From the IMG/VR virus record IMGVR_UViG_3300007960_000172, positions 1-24,836 of that record: a DNA stretch of 24,836 bases. One strand, 5' to 3'. The translations under genes and the position numbers were made by a program. Shown here piece after piece: positions 1 through 6,793 of the stretch. The notes beneath the pieces are model-generated. The model was given only the letters and a program-made list of their open reading frames with translations, had not been told where the DNA came from and made no database searches. Numbering within the stretch: position 1 is the stretch's first letter; each line of letters starts with the position of its first letter. Source of the stretch: a virus.

Positions 1-57
1 GGGTCTGTAAAAATTTTCAAACACTTTTTTGAGTTTATATATTAGATATGAAATGAT

Positions 58-537
58 TTATTTAGATGATTTAGTAAATTCACTACCACAATTAGGACAC
101 TTGATTAGTTTTTTATTATCTAATTTACTTTTTTCTTCTAAATTAGTTAAATTTTCCCATACTCCTGTGTTTATACCCCAATCATCTAAGGGTAAGTTAT
201 CCCACTCATTTGCTAGTATGTCATCATCAAAACTACCTGATAAACCTGTGGGGTTGTTATCTTTAATAGCAAACTCTCTTTTTTGTTTAAGTGTCCATTT
301 TTTAGGAAGTTTTTTAAAATATTTCTTGTTGTACTCTACCTCACCTTGTTCAACTAGCATCTTATAAGCCCTAAATCTTTGATTTCCACCCCAAATTACA
401 AAATTATCATCATAAACTATCTGTCTTACTTCTAACATCTCTAAAAACTCTTTTAATGACTTTTTTAGTTTAAAAAACTGCTTTTCTGTGATTTGTCTGG
501 GATTATTTTCTAACAATTTAAGTTTATTTAGTAGCAT
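58..537 (-). CDS. ParB-like nuclease-fold (ParB/sulfiredoxin superfamily) protein
   Basis: A 159-residue protein and the only convincing minus-strand gene. The N-terminal half has the ParB N-terminal domain pattern: an N-P-R stretch near residue 12, a basic helix, then the G-G-N-Q-R-F box (about residues 50-55) that forms the nucleotide or phosphate-binding core. It continues with a conserved 'KDN' and a 'D-D-I-L-A-N-E-W' patch typical of the short phage ParB-like proteins. The C-terminus ends in a single C-P-N-C-G knuckle, half of a zinc ribbon. Phage proteins of this family often sit near DNA methyltransferases and terminases, and both occur here (886-2627 and 24135 onward). The start is chosen because an extended -10 element lies exactly 6 bases before this ATG and there is no Shine-Dalgarno. 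Real partition activity is unlikely because no ParA is seen; a role in DNA modification or nicking is inference. Confidence 0.8.
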   Translation of the reverse strand: MLLNKLKLLENNPRQITEKQFFKLKKSLKEFLEMLEVRQIVYDDNFVIWGGNQRFRAYKMLVEQGEVEYNKKYFKKLPKKWTLKQKREFAIKDNNPTGLSGSFDDDILANEWDNLPLDDWGINTGVWENLTNLEEKSKLDNKKLIKCPNCGSEFTKSSK

Positions 538-543
538 AATAAT

Positions 544-552
544 ATTCTAGCA
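544..552 (-). promoter_or_regulatory. Extended -10 promoter for the ParB-like gene (leaderless)
   Basis: Read on the minus strand this is TGCTAGAAT, a match to TGnTAnnnT, followed by six bases (attatt) and then the ATG at 537. Transcription would be expected to start at or next to the A of the start codon. There is no Shine-Dalgarno sequence, which fits a leaderless mRNA. Confidence 0.6.
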
Positions 553-664
553 TATAGATTGGGTAATAAAATAACTCACAAATAACGACCTCCCCTTTTA
601 AACCCCTCATTTTGTATCGTTTCCTTCTCATAGATAGATAGTTTGTATATCTACTATATCTCAC

Positions 665-681
665 CCCTGAAAAAGTCAGGG
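665..681. repeat. Perfect 6-bp hairpin in the divergent region
   Basis: CCCTGA (665-670), loop AAAAG, TCAGGG (676-681). No T-tract follows on the plus strand (next bases tcttgg), so it is not a standard intrinsic terminator. It could be a structured RNA element or a protein-binding site. Confidence 0.5.
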
Positions 682-827
682 TCTTGGTAACTCTTACCTA
701 TGTATGTTCTCGTTTCTTGTGTTATCTAGTCGTGAGGTATCCGTACTTGTTATTTATAGGATAAATTTAACTTTTTTGCAATATTTAAAAGATTTTTTTT
801 CTTAAAAGATGTCGTTATTTCTATATT

Positions 828-850
828 AGCACTTTACCTTTACGAGTGCT
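828..850. repeat. Inverted repeat upstream of the terminase-block promoter; possible operator
   Basis: AGCACT (828-833) is repeated inverted as AGTGCT (845-850) with an 11-base spacer. It sits just upstream of where a -35 element for the 871-879 promoter would lie, a plausible place for an activator or repressor site. The role is inferred from position only. Confidence 0.4.
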
Positions 851-870
851 TAATATATATTAACAAAAAG

Positions 871-879
871 TGTTACAAT
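871..879 (+). promoter_or_regulatory. Extended -10 promoter of the packaging block (leaderless)
   Basis: TGTTACAAT matches TGnTAnnnT and is close to the -10 consensus. Six bases (ttagtt) separate it from the ATG at 886, so the mRNA would begin at the start codon. No Shine-Dalgarno precedes this gene and no convincing -35 is seen. Confidence 0.65.
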
Positions 880-885
880 TTAGTT

Positions 886-1221
886 ATGGAGAAAACAATA
901 GATAAACCAATAAAGAAAAAGCAAGGATTTGCAGCACACCCTGAGAATATTAATAGAAATGGTAGACCTAAAAAGGGGCAAACACTTACTGATATTGCAA
1001 AAATAGTATTAGATGAAGAATTACCTAGTGGTATTACTAGAAAAGAAGCATTAATTAAAAAAGTAGCACAACTTGCTTACGATGGTGATAGTACAATGAT
1101 AAAATTGTTATGGAACTACATAGATGGTATGCCAAGACAAAGACAAGAGGTAACTGGTGCTGATGGTGATGGATTAGTAATTAAAGTAATTGATTACGAT
1201 GCAAATGATGCAGAGGAATAG
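886..1221 (+). CDS. Putative small terminase subunit (DUF5681-like)
   Basis: A 111-residue protein immediately upstream of the large terminase; its TAG stop overlaps the next GTG start by one base (TAGTG). The N-terminus is lysine-rich and contains a 'G-R-P-K-K-G' patch followed by a short helical region (about residues 33-85), as in the DUF5681 proteins commonly found next to phage TerL genes. The C-terminus is acidic. By position and family it most likely recognises phage DNA for packaging; the sequence does not show a classical TerS helix-turn-helix, so the role is inferred. It is the first gene of the plus-strand block and is preceded by an extended -10 promoter spaced for leaderless translation rather than by a ribosome binding site. 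Confidence 0.65.
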   Translation: MEKTIDKPIKKKQGFAAHPENINRNGRPKKGQTLTDIAKIVLDEELPSGITRKEALIKKVAQLAYDGDSTMIKLLWNYIDGMPRQRQEVTGADGDGLVIKVIDYDANDAEE

Positions 1222-2627
1222 TGCAACTAGAACTAAAACTACAACCAAAACAAAAAGAGGCTTTTCTTAAAAGTCAAGAAACACCCGTACTCTTTTATGG
1301 TGGTGCAAAAGGTGGTGGTAAAAGTTACCTTGTTAGAGCAAGGGAGTTATATAGAAGATTAAAATATCCAAACACAAGGGGTTTAATTATTAGAAAAACC
1401 TATCCCGAGTTAGTTGACAACCACATTACTAAATTTTTTGAGGAATACCCTATTACTAAGAAGTGGTTTAACAAGCAAGAAAAAGCAATTATTTACCCCA
1501 ATGGTTCAAAAACCCAATTTAGTTACCTACAAAATACAAATGATGTCTACACCTATCAGGGTAGAGAATTTGAAGATATTAGTATTGACGAGGCAACACA
1601 ACACGAGGAAGTTACACTTAAAATATTAAGAACCAGTAATAGAACAAGTAATGCTAAGTTTATTAAAATGGGGGGGCAAGTAAGTATGTTTTTAACTGGA
1701 AATCCTGGTGGAATTGGACACCAATGGGTTAAAAGGATATTTATTGATAAGATTTTTAGGGAAAGGGAAAACCCAGCAGATTTTGATTTTGTACAGGCAT
1801 TTGTACAAGATAACAAGGCAATGCTTACTGTTGACCCTAACTATATTGATAGATTAAAAGATAACCCCGAAGCAATTGTTAAGGCATACTTATATGGTGA
1901 TTGGAATATACACGAGGGTATTGCATTTAATGAGATGAACGAGCAGAAACATATTGTTGACCCCAAAGAGTTACCAGCAGGTACTACCTATTTTGCAGGG
2001 TATGACCACGGATATAACCACCCTTATAGTTTTGTTTTATTTGCAATAACACCAAATAGTGAAATTTATGTCGTTAATTACTTAAAAGATAGACTTAAAA
2101 GAATTGATGAGATTAGTAGTGATATTTTAGCAACCATACAGAGTTTAGATACAAAAGTTGTTGATATGTATTGTGGTATTGACTGTTGGAGTAGGGGTAG
2201 AGATGGTAGTCCAACAATAGCAGAGCAATTTTACAGGTTTGGACTTACTAGGACTAATGGTGTTAATGTTTTAAAAGCATACAATAATAGAGTGCAGGGT
2301 GTTAATGAAATTAGAAAGTTTGTTGCTTGGCAGAATACTGAAACAGAAATACCCCAAGTAAGGTTTTTTAAAAATGCTAAACCTGTTTTTGATATTGTTA
2401 GTGGTATGCAGTTTGATACACTTAAACCAGAAGATGTTATGAAAACTAATGCTGTTGATGGTGTTGGTGGTGATGACTTGTATGATGCTTTTAGGTATGG
2501 ACTTGTTAGTAGGGTTAAAACACCAAAAGTACCAGAGCAAGATTTACCAGAAAATAGCATTTATAGATTACTTCTTGAAGATATGCAAAAAGAGCAAATG
2601 TATGCAAATTTAGGAGAATTTTTATGA
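1221..2627 (+). CDS. terL: Large terminase subunit (DNA-packaging ATPase/nuclease)
   Basis: 468 residues, full length for the family. The N-terminal ATPase has a Walker A loop G-G-A-K-G-G-G-K-S at residues 27-35 and a Walker B ending in D123-E124 within 'I-S-I-D-E-A'. The C-terminal RNase H-like nuclease shows spaced acidic residues: D262 in 'G-Y-D-H-G', D321 in 'G-I-D-C', and D418/D419/D422 in 'G-G-D-D-L-Y-D-A-F-R-Y'. It pumps DNA into the prohead through the portal and cuts the concatemer. The start is GTG, overlapping the stop of the small terminase gene, with an AGGA a few bases upstream. The stop is TGA, the only TGA stop among the genes here, overlapping the ATG of the next gene; an in-frame TAA follows two codons later. 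Confidence 0.96.
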   Translation: MQLELKLQPKQKEAFLKSQETPVLFYGGAKGGGKSYLVRARELYRRLKYPNTRGLIIRKTYPELVDNHITKFFEEYPITKKWFNKQEKAIIYPNGSKTQFSYLQNTNDVYTYQGREFEDISIDEATQHEEVTLKILRTSNRTSNAKFIKMGGQVSMFLTGNPGGIGHQWVKRIFIDKIFRERENPADFDFVQAFVQDNKAMLTVDPNYIDRLKDNPEAIVKAYLYGDWNIHEGIAFNEMNEQKHIVDPKELPAGTTYFAGYDHGYNHPYSFVLFAITPNSEIYVVNYLKDRLKRIDEISSDILATIQSLDTKVVDMYCGIDCWSRGRDGSPTIAEQFYRFGLTRTNGVNVLKAYNNRVQGVNEIRKFVAWQNTETEIPQVRFFKNAKPVFDIVSGMQFDTLKPEDVMKTNAVDGVGGDDLYDAFRYGLVSRVKTPKVPEQDLPENSIYRLLLEDMQKEQMYANLGEFL

Positions 2628-3139
2628 CACTAATAATGTTTGATAAACCAGATGAAAATGTGGTTAAACAAGAGATACTTAAAATATTACAACCCCACTT
2701 TAAATTTGATATTAGTAAAAGAATTAGTGTTAGGGCTGATGTTAAACAATTTAAAATAAAAGAAGATGAGGGTGTTTGGAAACAAGCAAAGGGTAAAAGA
2801 CCACACTATTTTGAGATTTATTGGGATAGTGAGTGGATTAGTGATTTTGATACTAAAACAATAGGTGGGCACATTTTATACTCATTTTTAAAAGGATTTG
2901 CTAAAAAATACGAAGATGGACTTATTAACATAAACACCCTAGATAAATACAAAGAAATAGAAGATAAACAAAATACTGAAAAGATGATTGATGATGCTAT
3001 TAAAGAGCAACAAACAATGGTTAAAAAAGATGAAAATGAACAAATTGCTAGTAATGTTGTTGTTGAACTTTTAGAAGATAAAAAGGAAAAAGTTATAAAA
3101 ACTAAAAAGAAGATGGAGAAAATTTATGGAGAGATATAA
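2624..3139 (+). CDS. Unknown protein between terminase and helix-turn-helix gene
   Basis: A 171-residue protein I do not recognise. The first two thirds look globular, with aromatic residues around 'H-Y-F-E-I-Y-W-D-S-E-W'. The last 60 residues are highly charged, Lys/Glu-rich and probably helical or coiled coil. There is no signal peptide or membrane segment. The start at 2624 is supported by AGGAG at 2612-2616 with 7-base spacing; a second ATG at 2636 would remove four residues. It overlaps terL by ATGA and the next gene by TAATG, so it is translated as part of the packaging operon. A packaging accessory or head protein is possible, but this is only context. Confidence 0.75.
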   Translation: MTLIMFDKPDENVVKQEILKILQPHFKFDISKRISVRADVKQFKIKEDEGVWKQAKGKRPHYFEIYWDSEWISDFDTKTIGGHILYSFLKGFAKKYEDGLININTLDKYKEIEDKQNTEKMIDDAIKEQQTMVKKDENEQIASNVVVELLEDKKEKVIKTKKKMEKIYGEI

Positions 3140-3384
3140 TGTTTACAAGTTTACTGCCACCAGATGCAACACCAGAGGAACTTATGATATTAAATGCACT
3201 CGCTGTATATGTTTATCAGAAACTGGATAATCCTACTGATAAATTTATAGTAGCAATGATTTACGATATGGGTTATTCAAGAGAAGATACTGCAAGAGCA
3301 TTGGGAGTTAGTTATGTTACTGTCTATAAAAGGGACAAAGCAATTAAGCAAATTTTAAAGAAAGAATATAAAATTAAGGATTAA
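3139..3384 (+). CDS. Small helix-turn-helix protein
   Basis: 81 residues. The C-terminal half (about 48-75) reads as a sigma-region-4-like helix-turn-helix: 'Y-S-R-E-D-T-A-R-A-L-G-V-S-Y-V-T-V-Y-K-R', with the expected small residue and turn glycine, then a lysine-rich tail. It would bind DNA. It lies between the terminase genes and the portal, overlaps the previous gene by TAATG, and has GGAG 7 bases upstream. It could be a transcription regulator of the late genes or a second DNA-recognition subunit for packaging. A weak hairpin with a T-run overlaps its stop codon, suggesting that transcription may end or attenuate here before the portal promoter. Confidence 0.75.
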   Translation: MFTSLLPPDATPEELMILNALAVYVYQKLDNPTDKFIVAMIYDMGYSREDTARALGVSYVTVYKRDKAIKQILKKEYKIKD

Positions 3385-3395
3385 AACCTTTTTTT
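3376..3395 (+). terminator. Weak candidate terminator after the helix-turn-helix gene
   Basis: AAGG (3376-3379), a 7-base A/T loop, CCTT (3387-3390) and a continuous run of Ts to 3395. The stem is only 4 bp and overlaps the stop codon, so at best it attenuates transcription. Confidence 0.3.
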
Positions 3396-3403
3396 GATAG
3401 AGT
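3395..3403 (+). promoter_or_regulatory. Extended -10 promoter before the portal gene
   Basis: TGATAGAGT fits TGnTAnnnT and ends 7 bases before the portal ATG at 3411. There is no Shine-Dalgarno in the 26-base gap, so the portal mRNA is probably leaderless or nearly so. Confidence 0.5.
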
Positions 3404-3410
3404 TATTAAT

Positions 3411-5162
3411 ATGAATAGTTTATTGGAACTACTAAAATATAGATACAAAGTTTCCGAAGCACACAATAAAAATCAACACGAAGAAATTAAAAGATGTATT
3501 GCAGATTATGAAGCAGCAGAGTACAAAAGGGGTGGACTTGGTAAAGTATCATCAAGTAACACAGTTAGAACTGTACTAGATAGCGAGGGTAGGTATGTAA
3601 TTAGAATACCCTATATTTTTGCAACACACGAAAGTATGCTTGCATCTTTTTTTGATAGAGAACCCGATTTAGTTTTTAGGGGTAGAGGACAAGATGATTA
3701 CGAAAAAGAAGAAAAGGTTAAAGCAACCTACCAATACTTAATAGATAAGACTGACTTTCCACTTTTTATGAACGAAACTGCTTGGTGGTTTATTTTAACA
3801 GGTAACACCTATGGTGGTGCAGTATTTAAATCAGAAACCAAACAAGTACCTATGTATGATGATATGGGCGAGGTTATGGTTGATGAAAATGGTAAAGAAC
3901 TTACAAGAGAGGTTTATATTTACAATGACCCTGTACTTAATAGTTATGACCCTTTAAAGTTGTACTTTTCACCCGAAGCAAAGTTTAAAGAAAATGCTAG
4001 TGAAGTACCTTACTTTTTTTACAAAGCACAAATGGAAGTTGATGAGATTAAAAATGTTTATGGTGTTGAGGTTGAACCCGATAGCACTATAAAGATTGAA
4101 CTTAATGGTGTTGAAAAAGATAATGATGATATTAAAAGAGCAACAGTTTACTTCTATCAAGGACAAATACCTGAAAAACATAAAAAAGAAGTTAAAAACT
4201 GGAAATATGGTAATAATTACAACATAATTTACACAGATAATAAGATTTTATTAAAAGAAGAGATTAACGAAAAAACAATAAGGCTTGGAAGTTGGTATAG
4301 AATACCTAACAAGTTTTATGGGTTTGGTATTGGTAAAACTTTAAGGGAATTACAAAAAGAAATAATAATTAGAAGAAGTCAACAGATTAGATTTGCTGAC
4401 TTAAATGCTTTTCCTAAAATTGCTGTTGATGGTACTACCGAAGTTGATGAAAAAGCACTACTTGACCCAAGAGTTAATACTGTTTTGGTTTACAAGGAAG
4501 CACCACCACAATATTTAACCCCACCACCAATGAGCGACACTATACTAGGTATGGACGAAATCGCTAGAAGAGATGCACAGTTTGTATCAGGTATGATGGA
4601 CTTAACAAATGCAGCACAAAGTACATCAGTAGACACAGCAACAGGACAAACTATTTTTGCAGATGCTGCTGAAAGAAGAATTAGGCAAGGTAAAAGGCAA
4701 TTTGGTAGGTTTATTAGAGAAGTAGTTATTTTAATGCTTAAACTAGCACAAGAAAATTGGGACGAAGAAAAACTTGTAAGTATTACTGATGAAGACGGTA
4801 TGTCGAAAGAAATGGTACTAACTAAGTATGATTTACAGGATATTGATTTTGATAGAGATATTGATGTTGATTTAGAAAACATAAGTGTTAATAAAGATGT
4901 TTTAAGAGCACAGGCTATTGAAATGTACGATAGAATTAAAGATGACCCACTTGTTGATAGAGCAAAAGTATTTAAGAAGATGTTAAGAGATGGATTTAAT
5001 GAACAAAACCCAGATAACTTTTTAAAATCAGAAGAAGAGGTTATGCAAGAACAAATGCAAGAAATGCAACAAGGAGATATGCCAAAACCATCACCTAGAA
5101 ATGGGGAGATGCCAACAAGTCAAGAAGCAGTAGCAAGTACACCATTTCAGAATTTATTTTAA
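3411..5162 (+). CDS. Portal protein
   Basis: A 583-residue protein located between the terminase and scaffold/capsid genes, with the length and composition of short-tailed-phage portals. Visible portal features include an early D-R-E-P-D patch (about residues 81-85), the segment 'N-E-T-A-W-W-F-I-L-T-G-N-T-Y-G' around residues 120-135, and a long alpha-helical stretch near residues 370-450 ('A-R-R-D-A-Q-F-V-S-G', 'A-E-R-R-I-R-Q-G-K-R-Q-F-G-R-F') matching the stem and crown helices. The C-terminus is Met/Gln-rich. Twelve copies would form the DNA channel that docks the terminase and later the tail adaptor. No ribosome binding site is present; an extended -10 motif lies just upstream. Confidence 0.88.
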   Translation: MNSLLELLKYRYKVSEAHNKNQHEEIKRCIADYEAAEYKRGGLGKVSSSNTVRTVLDSEGRYVIRIPYIFATHESMLASFFDREPDLVFRGRGQDDYEKEEKVKATYQYLIDKTDFPLFMNETAWWFILTGNTYGGAVFKSETKQVPMYDDMGEVMVDENGKELTREVYIYNDPVLNSYDPLKLYFSPEAKFKENASEVPYFFYKAQMEVDEIKNVYGVEVEPDSTIKIELNGVEKDNDDIKRATVYFYQGQIPEKHKKEVKNWKYGNNYNIIYTDNKILLKEEINEKTIRLGSWYRIPNKFYGFGIGKTLRELQKEIIIRRSQQIRFADLNAFPKIAVDGTTEVDEKALLDPRVNTVLVYKEAPPQYLTPPPMSDTILGMDEIARRDAQFVSGMMDLTNAAQSTSVDTATGQTIFADAAERRIRQGKRQFGRFIREVVILMLKLAQENWDEEKLVSITDEDGMSKEMVLTKYDLQDIDFDRDIDVDLENISVNKDVLRAQAIEMYDRIKDDPLVDRAKVFKKMLRDGFNEQNPDNFLKSEEEVMQEQMQEMQQGDMPKPSPRNGEMPTSQEAVASTPFQNLF

Positions 5163-5164
5163 CT

Positions 5165-5434
5165 ATGATTAAAAAAGGTAAAGAAACATTTAAGGGATAC
5201 AACAAACCAAAAAGAACACCAAACCACCCAACTAAATCCCATGCAGTATTTGCTAAAAGTGGTGGTAAGGAAAAACTTATTAGATTTGGACAACAAGGTG
5301 TTAGTGGTGCAGGTGCAAATCCCAAAAGCAAAAAACAAAAGGCAAGGCAAAAATCTTTTAAAGCAAGGCACTCTAAAAATATAGCAAAAGGTAAAATGAG
5401 TGCTGCTTATTGGGCAGATAAGGTTAAGTGGTAG
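5165..5434 (+). CDS. Small conserved basic phage protein (DUF6321-like)
   Basis: 89 residues, strongly basic, starting two bases after the portal stop with no Shine-Dalgarno, so translation is probably coupled to the portal. It has the pattern I associate with a widespread small phage protein: an N-terminal 'K-R-T-P-N-H-P-T-K-S-H' motif, a central 'R-F-G-Q-Q-G-V-S-G-A-G' motif, and a C-terminus ending 'A-K-G-K-M-S-A-A-Y-W-A-D-K-V-K-W'. Its function is not established to my knowledge. The many Lys/Arg residues and the position among head genes suggest a DNA-associated or virion role. The only CATG found in the window (5240-5243) lies in this gene. Confidence 0.8.
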   Translation: MIKKGKETFKGYNKPKRTPNHPTKSHAVFAKSGGKEKLIRFGQQGVSGAGANPKSKKQKARQKSFKARHSKNIAKGKMSAAYWADKVKW

Positions 5435-5437
5435 TAT
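5429..5437 (+). promoter_or_regulatory. Possible extended -10 element
   Basis: TGGTAGTAT fits TGnTAnnnT, overlaps the end of the 5165 gene and would give a leader of about 15 bases with the GAAAGG site before the 5459 ATG. A match of this quality can occur by chance in AT-rich DNA. Confidence 0.3.
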
Positions 5438-5458
5438 AAAATTTATGAAAGGTATTTT

Positions 5459-5641
5459 ATGCCAAAAGTAGGTAATAAAGAATACTCATACACTAAAAAA
5501 GGTATGGAGATGGCTAAGAAAATGGCTAAAAAGATGGGCAAAAAAATGACATCTAAACCAACATCTAAACCAATGATGAAAAGAGAAATGAAACCAAAAG
5601 GCACTACTATTACAGAAATGCTTAAAAGAAGAAAAAAATAA
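5459..5641 (+). CDS. Lys/Met-rich small basic protein
   Basis: 60 residues, more than a third lysine, with a repeated K-K-M pattern (about residues 14-30) and a T-S-K-P repeat. The N-terminus 'M-P-K-V-G-N-K-E-Y-S-Y-T' resembles the start of short basic proteins found among phage head genes. GAAAGG lies 6 bases before the ATG. It is unlikely to be a shadow, since no larger ORF covers it and it fits exactly between its neighbours. Possible roles are DNA condensation or head assembly, by composition only. Confidence 0.65.
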   Translation: MPKVGNKEYSYTKKGMEMAKKMAKKMGKKMTSKPTSKPMMKREMKPKGTTITEMLKRRKK

Positions 5642-5642
5642 T

Positions 5643-5870
5643 ATGAATAACAATTTAGGTTTATGGAACAATGTTAAAGACCAATATGGTAATAATAGTT
5701 TAAGTGAACATAAACCTAAACTTGTTAGTAGTTTTTGTAAACAAAATGAACACTATTTTGAACCCCTATCACCCACATCAAGACAATTAAGATGCAAAAA
5801 ATGTAATATGGAAAGTTATTACATACTAGGTAAGCAACAATTAGTAGATGGTAAAGTAATTAACAGTTAA
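5643..5870 (+). CDS. Small protein with a Cys/His cluster
   Basis: 75 residues, starting one base after the previous stop and lacking a Shine-Dalgarno, so it is probably translated by coupling. It contains C..H (C-K-Q-N-E-H, about residues 32-37) followed some 20 residues later by C-K-K-C, a spacing that could bind one zinc ion like a small zinc ribbon. The surrounding 'F-E-P-L-S-P-T-S-R-Q-L-R-C-K-K-C' resembles cell-surface-unrelated zinc-ribbon proteins rather than a known enzyme. No function assigned. It is the last gene before the gap and promoter that precede the scaffold gene. Confidence 0.65.
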   Translation: MNNNLGLWNNVKDQYGNNSLSEHKPKLVSSFCKQNEHYFEPLSPTSRQLRCKKCNMESYYILGKQQLVDGKVINS

Positions 5871-5887
5871 TATATTAACCCCTATTG

Positions 5888-5896
5888 TGATATTAT
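5888..5896 (+). promoter_or_regulatory. Extended -10 promoter upstream of the scaffold/capsid genes
   Basis: TGATATTAT is a full match to TGnTAnnnT in the 87-base gap before the scaffold gene. Transcription would start near 5903, giving a leader of about 55 bases with a small CCC-TTAT-GGG hairpin (5918-5927) and an AAGGA site at 5946-5950. A separate capsid promoter fits the need for high capsid expression. Confidence 0.5.
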
Positions 5897-5957
5897 TTTT
5901 TTAAGTATATGAAACAACCCTTATGGGACTTCTAAATTTTTAAAAAAGGAACAAGTT

Positions 5958-6773
5958 ATGGAAAATAACACTCCTACACAGAATATATCTAACTTAGACC
6001 AAGAAATTGGTGCTAGTTTTGATAGTTCTTTAACAACAGAAAATTCAGATGTTCAAGAAGAACCAGAGATTGTTCAAGAAGAACAACAACCTGAAACAGA
6101 AATTGAACAAGAAGAGCAAGATATTATGGGGGGAAATGAAAACTCAGAAGCAGAAGATAGTTTTACACCAACATCTTATGACGAACTGCCAGATGAGTTA
6201 AAACCTCTCCACAAATCTTTACAGGCTGACTACACTAGAAAGCGTCAACTAGAAAGACAGCAAGTAAAGGATTTGGAAACTAAGTTAGCAGACTTGGAAA
6301 GTAAATTAGAAAATGCTGACCAAACAACTGATGATTTAGAAAGTGATGAATATATTAGTGAAGAAGATAGAATTCGAAACTATATAAAGGCAGAAAGAGA
6401 GGCTGAGTGGGAAAAACAAGCACAAACAGACATTGTTAATTTAGATAATAGACTAAATGACAATCACCCTGATAGTGATAAGTTTTTTGATACCTTTGCA
6501 AGAGATATCTTAGAACAAAGACTTGTTGAACACGAGCAAGAAAATGGTACAAAGTTAGGGTTTGATTACAAATCTGTACTAAATGAAGTATCTGATGAGT
6601 GGCAAAGTTACATTGATGGAAAAATCAAAAGTTACATTGCTAACCAAAACAAGATAATGAAAAAAAATGCAGTACAGACTAAAAAATCAAACCCAAGCAC
6701 TAAATCTGCAAATGTTGAAAGAAGTGGCAATATGTCATTTGATGAAGCAGTTGCAAGTGCTTTTAATAAGTAA
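5958..6773 (+). CDS. Scaffold protein
   Basis: 271 residues, immediately before the major capsid gene, the usual scaffold position. The first 60 residues are extremely acidic and rich in Glu/Gln, followed by 'T-S-Y-D-E-L-P-D-E-L-K-P-L-H-K-S-L-Q' and a long helix/coiled coil (about 85-125, 'R-Q-L-E-R-Q-Q-V-K-D-L-E-T-K-L'). The final 30 residues are basic, matching the capsid-binding helix expected at a scaffold C-terminus. It would guide coat assembly into the prohead and leave before or during packaging. No protease motif is visible. AAGGA lies 7 bases before the ATG, and a separate promoter is proposed upstream. Confidence 0.82.
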   Translation: MENNTPTQNISNLDQEIGASFDSSLTTENSDVQEEPEIVQEEQQPETEIEQEEQDIMGGNENSEAEDSFTPTSYDELPDELKPLHKSLQADYTRKRQLERQQVKDLETKLADLESKLENADQTTDDLESDEYISEEDRIRNYIKAEREAEWEKQAQTDIVNLDNRLNDNHPDSDKFFDTFARDILEQRLVEHEQENGTKLGFDYKSVLNEVSDEWQSYIDGKIKSYIANQNKIMKKNAVQTKKSNPSTKSANVERSGNMSFDEAVASAFNK

Positions 6774-6793
6774 AAAATTAAATTAAGGATAAT

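Larger units (their letters stand above)
538..885. other. 348-base divergent non-coding region; candidate control and packaging region
   Basis: This is the largest gene-free stretch in the window and separates the minus-strand ParB-like gene from the plus-strand terminase block. It is less A-rich than the coding sequence, with more C, T and CG steps. It holds outward-facing extended -10 promoters at both ends (544-552 minus, 871-879 plus), a 6-bp GC-rich hairpin at 665-681 and an inverted repeat at 828-850. No tRNA fold or credible ORF was seen. Its position next to the small terminase gene is where a pac or cos recognition site is often found, but no sequence here proves that. Confidence 0.55.

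Noticed and set aside
1-57. Terminator for the minus-strand ParB-like gene
   Set aside because: A 5-bp A/T stem (TCAAA/TTTGA) followed by As then Ts on the minus strand is visible near 18-33, but it is too weak to call with confidence.
550-650. Small minus-strand ORF of about 35 codons ending in the start of the ParB-like gene
   Set aside because: It begins at an ATG without a ribosome binding site, has a composition unlike its neighbours, and overlaps the promoter of the ParB-like gene. No support beyond being open.
660-740. tRNA or small structured RNA gene in the divergent gap
   Set aside because: Only one short hairpin is convincing; there is no T-arm GGTTC-type motif or acceptor stem pairing, so no tRNA can be supported.
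5911-5930. Terminator before the scaffold gene (CCC-TTAT-GGG)
   Set aside because: The stem is only three base pairs and is not followed directly by a T-run; it is more likely just part of the leader.
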